Shown here piece after piece: positions 20,696 to 20,720 of a stretch of 20,720 nt of DNA. The stretch covers positions 1-20,720 of the forward strand of contig CAMLHQ010000059.1 in NCBI GenBank assembly GCA_946479785.1, read 5' to 3'. A model generated the notes under the pieces. That model did not search any database. It saw only the letters and a program-made list of their open reading frames with translations, and was not told the DNA's origin. Position numbers and translations under genes: made by a program. Position 1 is the stretch's first letter, and each line of letters starts with the position of its first letter. This DNA is from an uncultured Nitrospira sp. Lineage in GTDB: Bacteria; Nitrospirota; Nitrospiria; Nitrospirales; Nitrospiraceae.

Positions 20696-20720
20696 CTACT
20701 TTTCCTTCGGCTTCGCCGCT
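20696..20720 (-). CDS. Possible 3' end of a gene at the right edge
   Basis: The last bases on the minus strand read AAKPKEK followed by TAG at 20698-20696. A Lys/Ala/Pro end like this is common in small basic or histone-like proteins. Only seven codons are visible, so this is a suggestion only. A plus-strand ATG at 20685 (MFVGYFSFGFAA, open to the edge) is the competing reading but has no ribosome binding site. Confidence 0.25.

Larger units (their letters stand above)
20186..20720. other. Long region without a confident gene
   Basis: No convincing coding frame lies in this stretch on either strand. It should contain the promoter of the cupredoxin-like gene in its left part and carries two inverted repeats (20386-20424 and 20591-20624). 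A gene may end or begin at the right edge. Confidence 0.55.

Noticed and set aside
20685..20720. Start of a plus-strand gene (MFVGYFSFGFAA)
   Set aside because: No ribosome binding site precedes it and too little sequence is visible.
1..20720. tRNA, rRNA, CRISPR array, insertion sequence or prophage
   Set aside because: No cloverleaf, regularly spaced repeats, transposase or integrase motifs were noticed on either strand.

Overview
The window reads like a chromosomal segment of a Nitrospira-type bacterium (Nitrospirota). This is an inference: moderate-to-high GC, very many large multi-domain sensor kinases, short Zn-ribbon, BON and winged-helix proteins in the style of that genus, and strong AGGAGG-type ribosome binding sites. 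No rRNA, tRNA, CRISPR array, transposase or integrase was recognised.

Layout. (a) 1-2200, plus strand: the 3' end of a DUF1207 outer-membrane protein; a small CxxC protein resembling the zinc tail of PAS kinases; a secreted TPR protein; a DUF1328 membrane peptide; and a small exported protein. (b) 2300-9900, minus strand: three consecutive paralogous NarX-like (HisKA_3) histidine kinases. Each ends in a NarL-like receiver domain with no HTH output domain. The first-transcribed member also begins with a receiver. (c) 10213-11022, minus strand: a membrane-anchored or exported small protein and a winged-helix-like small protein. (d) 11313-12907: a Zn-ribbon methyltransferase, translationally coupled to a 60-residue peptide, converging on a small Zn-ribbon gene. 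(e) 13084-16882, plus strand: a 4-TM PAS histidine kinase overlapping an NtrC-type sigma-54 activator, then a stand-alone receiver protein and a one-helix peptide. (f) 17020-20185, minus strand: a PepSY lipoprotein, a HAD phosphatase fused to a HerA/FtsK-like ATPase, a BON-domain protein and a cupredoxin-like lipoprotein. (g) 20186-20720: mostly non-coding with two inverted repeats, and perhaps the last codons of a gene at the edge.

How it fits together. The core is signal transduction: four histidine kinases, one sigma-54 activator and one free receiver. The small periplasmic proteins around it (TPR, BON, PepSY, cupredoxin-like) suggest an envelope-stress or redox-sensing neighbourhood, but no direct target can be read from the sequence.

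The least expected signal is an 18-bp imperfect palindrome of the form ACTAGG-N6-CCTAGT. It lies upstream of four genes: the CxxC protein, the first kinase of the array, the membrane-anchored small protein and the winged-helix protein. This looks like a local operator family that ties those genes into one regulon. The HAD-ATPase fusion and the methyltransferase-peptide pair are the other places most worth a second look.
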